Positions 31,482 through 36,153 of a stretch of DNA of 36,153 nt are shown here, piece by piece (position 1 is the first letter of the stretch; every line of letters starts with the position of its first letter). Source of the stretch: UBA4874 sp002399435. GTDB lineage: Bacteria > Bacillota > Clostridia > Caldicoprobacterales > DTU083. The stretch covers positions 1 to 36,153 of the forward strand of contig DAISGI010000021.1 of NCBI GenBank assembly GCA_036823195.1. Direction: 5' to 3'. The position numbers and the translations under genes are program-made. The notes beneath the pieces are model-generated. The model was not told where the DNA came from and ran no database searches. It saw nothing but the letters and a program-made list of their open reading frames with translations.

Positions 31482-33186
31482 AGCGAGTTTCCTCCTTCGT
31501 CTGGTTGCTCTGACCAGTTGACGAATCAATGGGTAAACGGCATTGTATGACCGTCCCGTTTCCGGCGCCTGAATTGATTTTCAGCTGTCCCTTCAGACAG
31601 CTTGTCATTCGGTACATATTTTTCAGTCCCTGACCGTAATGCTGGCTGCCGGGCTTAAATCCGGAACCGTTATCGGAGATCCCCACAATGCACTGTTCTT
31701 CGGAAAGATGCATTGTTACCCGGATCCTGCTTGCCTTGCCATGGCGTATTGCATTGTTTACTGCTTCACAGACGATCCGGTACATTGTTGTCTTTTGCGT
31801 CACGGTCAGTCGCTGGGGGTCGGCGCCCATTTCGACCTGGATCCGTACTCCGCTGAGCGCCTGTATCTCATCCAGATACTTTGTCAGTTTTTCGGAAAAA
31901 GATTCTTTTCCCCCGGAATCCCAGTGGGTACTGTATATGGCTTCCCGAAGCTCCCGCATGGTGGATTTCAGGGATTTTTCAACCTGCCGGAGCTGATATT
32001 TGCTCTTTTCAGGAGGAGGCATGGGATTCTGTTCCGAGAGCAGCCGGACATTGCATGCAATGGCAAAAAGCTTTTGAATTACGGTATCATGGATTTCACT
32101 GGCAATGCGGTTCTGCTCCTCTCCGATGATGCTTTCCCCGGCGATGGCCTGAAGGTCCATATTTTGAAAAATGATTCCTGCCAGTTGCAGATAGAAAGCG
32201 CCTTTTTGATCGATATCGTCTTCCGGGGGATTTTTTTCCTTCCGGTAAATCAATCCTCCCGCGATGCCGCTCTGATTCCGAATCCCGGTCAGCGTATAGG
32301 AGATTCCATCGATTTCAATTTGGTTTTTACTTTGTTCCGGGAGAGAGGCCGGATTCCGTTTGCCCATATACTCAAGGATTTGTTTCCCTTCCGCTTCGGA
32401 AAGGTTGCAACTGCCGGAGTGTTCTGTCTGAAACGGAAGGCTTGTTTTTAACAGCATGCAGCATTCCAGGGACAGGACGCGGCACAAAAGCTCCGCCATT
32501 TCATCCATCACCTTTTGCGGTTCGGAAATGCCGAACAGCTGAAAGGTATCGTACAGTTCCATTGTATGACGGAGGGCCTGTCCGCTCCGGGCTGTCTCCT
32601 GACGCAGGGAGTCATTCAGGCATTCCAGATCTTTTTTTGCCCGGTTCAGTTTCCGGATGGAAAGAAACAGCATATAAAATCCGCAGATCACCATCAGAAA
32701 GCCGATTGCCGTATTGATGCGGAACGGGCCGGATGCCGATGGGGGAAAATTCATCCGCTGACTGCCAAACCGGGCGCAGATCAGATACCAGAAAACAGCC
32801 GGAAAAAGAACGAACCCGCATCGTTTATCCGAATATTCCGTTGCCATGATCATGACAATGGAACTGATCAGATACCACAGATAAGGGCTGGAAAATCCTC
32901 CGGAAAGATAAAGCAGGACACCATTTGCCGTGATCTCCACGCATTCCGAGGCCAGGATCCATGAGTTTGCATGATTCATATGGGACGAGGTGATTTTTCC
33001 ATACAGATGGGTACCAATGCCGCTTGCAGCGATCATTCCCGCGGCAATGGCTCCCCGAAGCGGAGTGATGTCATTCAGACTGACAAAAAGGTAAATCAGT
33101 GTGGAAACAAGGAGGGATGCCCAACGATATATGGTACATACCCGCGGGATCTCACTGATGTTTGACCTGTTCCGTTCCATAGCCAT
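31414..33186 (-). CDS. Membrane sensor histidine kinase (NarX/LiaS-like, HisKA_3)
   Basis: The protein is 590 aa from ATG 33186, with GGGGAGG six bases upstream. It has about six N-terminal membrane helices (about 20-185) with little outer loop, a coiled linker, a GAF-like region (about 205-345), and the HisKA_3 dimerisation helix with phospho-accepting H366 in ASEIHDTVIQKLF. A HATPase domain follows: N-box CEAVNNAIRHGKA, G1 ISDNGSGF, G2 GQGLKNMYRM. The C-terminus extends 36 residues past the ATPase fold while overlapping the response-regulator start. It probably phosphorylates the adjacent regulator. The few extracytoplasmic residues suggest sensing within the membrane. Confidence 0.93.
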   Translation of the reverse strand: MAMERNRSNISEIPRVCTIYRWASLLVSTLIYLFVSLNDITPLRGAIAAGMIAASGIGTHLYGKITSSHMNHANSWILASECVEITANGVLLYLSGGFSSPYLWYLISSIVMIMATEYSDKRCGFVLFPAVFWYLICARFGSQRMNFPPSASGPFRINTAIGFLMVICGFYMLFLSIRKLNRAKKDLECLNDSLRQETARSGQALRHTMELYDTFQLFGISEPQKVMDEMAELLCRVLSLECCMLLKTSLPFQTEHSGSCNLSEAEGKQILEYMGKRNPASLPEQSKNQIEIDGISYTLTGIRNQSGIAGGLIYRKEKNPPEDDIDQKGAFYLQLAGIIFQNMDLQAIAGESIIGEEQNRIASEIHDTVIQKLFAIACNVRLLSEQNPMPPPEKSKYQLRQVEKSLKSTMRELREAIYSTHWDSGGKESFSEKLTKYLDEIQALSGVRIQVEMGADPQRLTVTQKTTMYRIVCEAVNNAIRHGKASRIRVTMHLSEEQCIVGISDNGSGFKPGSQHYGQGLKNMYRMTSCLKGQLKINSGAGNGTVIQCRLPIDSSTGQSNQTKEETRFDLNTGRSSTRTAGAPFLNAGV

Positions 33187-33341
33187 TGCCTGCCTCCCCT
33201 GGGAAAAAACCACCTCTATCCTATATGATACGATGGTTTGTCCTTTTTTACACCCCCATTATGGGGGGCTTTCCCATGCGGCAGCTGGTATCCAACCATG
33301 AGGCCGTGTTTTATGGTAAGGCGTTTTGTGGTAAAGGCCGA

Positions 33342-35406
33342 CTACAGGTCCATATGGGCCAGTTCGGATTTGGAGTGAATATCCAGTTTTTTATAAACCG
33401 ACTTCAAGGTGCTTCGAACGGTGGAATCCGTTATGAAAAGTTGTTTGGCGATTTCCCTGGCCGTCAGCCTTTTTTTGGCAAGCAGGGCGATATCCCGTTC
33501 CCGTGGGGTGAGAGGGGATTTTCCGGGAAGCAGTGCTTTCCTCACAGCCTTTATACCTGCCTCCTGGCGCCGGGCGAGTGACATAATATTACGAATCCCC
33601 TTATGATCGGATACTGACAGTTTGGCGGTTTCCAAAAGAGATCCAAGAGCGGTGCCATGCACCGCAAAGGGCAGATACACCTTGTCCGGCAAGGCGATGG
33701 CAAGTGCCTGGTTCAGACGGGTTTGCGCTTCTTCTGTCCGTCCCTGTGCATGTTTGACAATCGCCAGGTAAATCAGCTGATATACCTGCGGCAGGAGATA
33801 ATGCATTTCTTTGGATATGTCCAGGATCAGTGCGGAAAGACCGCGAAATTCGTTATAACGTTTGCGGAGAAGCAAAATTTTACTGTAAAGTATGAGGCCG
33901 TAAGGTACTGCAGGAGTGTAAAGGACCTTTTTTATGCTCTCCGGATCATATAGCCAGTCTGCCAGTCCGTCGTCCTCCCCCAGGGTAAGGGACAGCTCTG
34001 CAAGGCAAAGCTCCGCCATGCGGAGAAGGATGCGTTCGGAGCCGGAAGATCGGTACTGCCGTATCCGATCCGTAGCCGAGCAATAGCTTTTCGTGTCTCC
34101 CCGGAGCAGGGCAATCTGCGCAAGAACAAATTCCGTACAAAGGGAAATGCATTTTTGATGCATGCCTTTGCTTTGCGCACCGCCCATCCATATATAACTG
34201 GAGGGCAAATATCATAATCGTCCGGGGATGTCTGCACAGGATTTCTTCCGGACAGGCAAGAACGAAATCAACAATAAAATCCAGGACTTTTCTTTCTCTT
34301 TGATTGCTCAGATACTCCATATCCAGGGGCAGATTCAAAACGGCATCGTAATCCGATATCCGGTAATAAAACAAAGCGGCAGAGTAATAGTCGGCAATGG
34401 CAGAACAGGTTTTGGCTGCCCTGCGGAGCGTCTGCGTCTGATACTCTTTCGATTTTTGGTTAAAGAAGCGGCCCCGGAGATAATTCTGTATGGTACGGTG
34501 CAGGGTGTAGAGATCTTTTTCAGGGAAATAGTGGATAAACTCATTGCTGTCAAGTAAATGCTGTATGTTGTCCGGCAGCGTTTTTTGATTCAGCATCTTT
34601 TGGGCCTGCCTGGTTGTAAATTCATCCAGTACGGAGACATCAAGGATGAATTCTTTTTCCTCATTGGCAAGAGTGTTCCAGAATGCTGTTTCCACCAGCT
34701 GGTCCAGTCCCTGAGTGCGCGCAAAGGTCCCGGTTTCCTGATACTGCTGCAGCTGCAGACGGATCGCCGATATCCAGCCTTCCGTACGGTTGTACAGACT
34801 GTCCAGCTTTCTGTCCGTGAGTGCTGCACCTGCCATACGGGCGTATCTGCCTGTGCTTTCCCTGGTGAACAGGAGGTGTCTGCTGTCAATGGTGTGGATA
34901 TTGGCATGATAAACGGTGGCTTCCGGACGGTCCCGGAGCGGTTGGAAGATGCAGATAATGTGCAGATTGGCATTGCCATGAACAGAAAAGGCATGAAGGA
35001 TCTGCTCTGGAATCCGGCTTTTCATAAGCTGAAAGCTGTCAATTACCAGAAAAGTTTCCGACGGGCAGCGAACTTCCCGTATCATTGAGGATAAATCCGC
35101 CAGGGCATCTGCATCAGGAAGGTTCAGCCTGTTCAGGTTTACAGCGGTTTTCCCATCTATTTTTGCAAAGAGGCTGCAGATACCATTCCATATACCGGAA
35201 GGCGGCTCGTTTAAACAGGTATACCAATAGACAGAAGATGCGGGTCCTGAGATTTTCTCCAGATATTTTTGTATGGCAGTTGTTTTTCCAAAACCGGAGG
35301 GTGCTTCCACAATGGTCAATGGATACTGTCTGATAGAATCCAACTGAACCTTCAGTTGCTTTGGGAAGAAATATAACTCATGAACAGTCTGCCTTTTGTG
35401 AAACAA
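33342..35406 (-). pseudogene. MalT-like LuxR regulator with STAND ATPase domain, interrupted by a frameshift
   Basis: The first part starts at TTG 35406 after TAGGAGT and encodes an ATPase domain with P-loop VEAPSGFGKTTAI and Walker B-like FLVIDSF, then winged-helix and helical repeats. The second part, in another frame, encodes TPR-like helices and a C-terminal LuxR HTH (LTPRERDIALLAKKRLTAREIAKQLFITDSTVRSTL). The natural sequence appears to pass from LQLYMDG in the first frame to SKGMHQKCISLC in the second near 34170-34195. Total length would be about 688 aa, shorter than MalT (about 900). It stands 155 bp upstream of the kinase gene and probably regulated the export cluster. Gene breakage or sequence error are both possible. 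Confidence 0.88.
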
Positions 35407-35730
35407 TATTGACTCCTACCTTTCAAGTGCTGGATGAGCCGGAAGGTTTTTCTTATCGGCAATCCAGACGTTTTATAACATTTGATATGGACCCTGCCAC
35501 TGGATATATCATTAAGCGCTGACAGGTTCAGATGACATAATGATTCTATTATACGAACTTTCGTATATTTACGGAAGGTTAATTATTGATATAATGAATA
35601 TTTATGGTAAATATCGAGTGTAAAAATTGTAAATTCAACGGGTGAGATGAAAAAAGGAGCTGCAAACTGTCGAAAAAGTACAGATCAGGCTGTGGCTTTT
35701 CAATTCAAATGGTTGGGATCCTGCAGGATT
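35407..35730. other. 324-bp intergenic region between the MalT-like gene and ogt
   Basis: This AT-rich region carries a palindrome at 35551-35566 overlapping a minus-strand -10 box, and a plus-strand TATAAT at 35590-35595 preceded by a weak TTTACG. No supported gene or clear terminator for the methyltransferase gene was found. Confidence 0.5.
35548..35566 (-). promoter_or_regulatory. -10 box overlapped by a 16-bp palindrome, upstream of the MalT-like gene
   Basis: TATAAT on the minus strand (35553-35548) overlaps ATACGAA-CT-TTCGTAT (35551-35566), a perfect 7-bp inverted repeat. The -35 position is poor. The geometry suggests a repressor operator or an activator-dependent promoter. Confidence 0.45.
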
Positions 35731-36153
35731 TCACACATATTGTTTTTCAAGATCAAGAAGGAATTGCTTTTTGTCCAGTCCACCTGCATAACCAATCAGC
35801 TTGCCATTGGACCCGATGACACGGTGGCAGGGGATAAAGATGGGAAGCGGGTTGCTTTTGTTTGCCATACCAACGGCGCGGCATGCGTTTTCCATGCCTA
35901 TGGCGCGTGCAATTTCCCTGTAGCTTCTTGTCTCGCCATATGGAATTTCCAGCAGGGCTCCCCGGACCTTCTGCCGGAAGGGTGTACCTTTCCGGCTCAG
36001 GGGAACATCAAAGACTTTTCGCCGGCCGCTGAAATATTCCTGCAGCTGTGTTGCGGCCATCCGAAGCAAATCCGTTTCCCTTCTTTCCCAATGATCGGGA
36101 TCGGGAATGAAATCCTCCTCAAAAAAGACATGGGTCAGTACGGTTCCGTTTTC
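35731..36153 (-). CDS. ogt: Methylated-DNA-protein-cysteine methyltransferase, 5' end outside window
   Basis: The enzyme removes alkyl groups from O6-methylguanine by transfer to its own cysteine. The frame stays open to the window edge, adding at least 28 residues (ENGTVLTHVFFEED...) before the first internal start-like codon, so the N-terminus is missing. The visible 140 residues include the N-terminal domain end, the helix-turn-helix YGETRSYREIARAIG with RAVGMANKSNP, and the active site IPCHRVIG with the acceptor Cys at visible residue 109. The closing GKLIGYAGGLDKKQFLLDLE is typical of Ogt/Ada-C. It has its own unit downstream of the window edge. Confidence 0.95.
   Translation of the reverse strand, partial: ENGTVLTHVFFEEDFIPDPDHWERRETDLLRMAATQLQEYFSGRRKVFDVPLSRKGTPFRQKVRGALLEIPYGETRSYREIARAIGMENACRAVGMANKSNPLPIFIPCHRVIGSNGKLIGYAGGLDKKQFLLDLEKQYV

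Noticed and set aside
35647..36153. Plus-strand frame starting near 35647 and open to the window edge
   Set aside because: Most of it is the exact complement of the methyltransferase gene, whose active-site motif is intact; GGGTGAG is too close to its ATG.

Overview
The window looks like a chromosomal segment of an anaerobic Clostridia member (Lachnospiraceae-like, roughly 45-50% GC). This is inferred from [FeFe]-hydrogenase maturation genes, a sodium-pumping decarboxylase beta subunit, a SEC-C methionine aminopeptidase, a SipW-type signal peptidase cluster, strong AGGAGG ribosome sites and frequent TTG start codons. No rRNA, tRNA, intact mobile element or CRISPR array was seen.

Left region (1-8.1 kb, minus strand): the 5' end of a MATE efflux gene, preceded by a complete four-gene Wadjet plasmid-defence operon. 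It reads jetD-jetA-jetB-jetC from one promoter near 8050-8078, and every junction overlaps by 4-8 bp. The 3' end of jetC encodes a tail resembling a sliding-clamp-binding motif, and its last codons are repeated nearly three times toward the MATE gene.

Middle region (8.1-14.5 kb): small accessory genes. These are a DUF2935-like helical protein, a cupin, a GNAT acetyltransferase, a DUF2975 membrane protein paired with a small Xre-type regulator, a HAD phosphatase, a two-gene chromate-transporter-like pair with a divergent LysR regulator, and an endonuclease/exonuclease/phosphatase protein.

Hydrogenase maturation (14.5-19.1 kb, plus strand): a TM1266-like regulator, hydG, hydE and hydF. The operon has a consensus promoter, then a leader of about 200 nt ending in an intrinsic terminator just before the first ribosome site, which suggests a riboswitch or attenuator. 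Four perfectly spaced 22-bp repeats, each holding GGAGGAG, precede hydG. No hydrogenase structural gene lies in the window.

19.1-25.8 kb: a sodium-translocating decarboxylase beta subunit with a tiny 53-residue OadG-like partner, an RluA-type pseudouridine synthase, methionine aminopeptidase, and a SERCA-like calcium P-type ATPase with its own structured leader.

26.1-35.4 kb (minus strand): the most novel-looking part. In transcription order it holds a MalT/LuxR-type regulator (frameshifted), a sensor kinase, a NarL-type response regulator (frameshifted), two SipW-type exported proteins, a signal peptidase fused to a large multi-pass membrane domain, a DUF5305-like membrane protein, and a TasA/camelysin-like exported protein. 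I read this as a dedicated surface-protein or matrix export and assembly locus with its own sensing. The window closes with a partial methylguanine-DNA methyltransferase gene.
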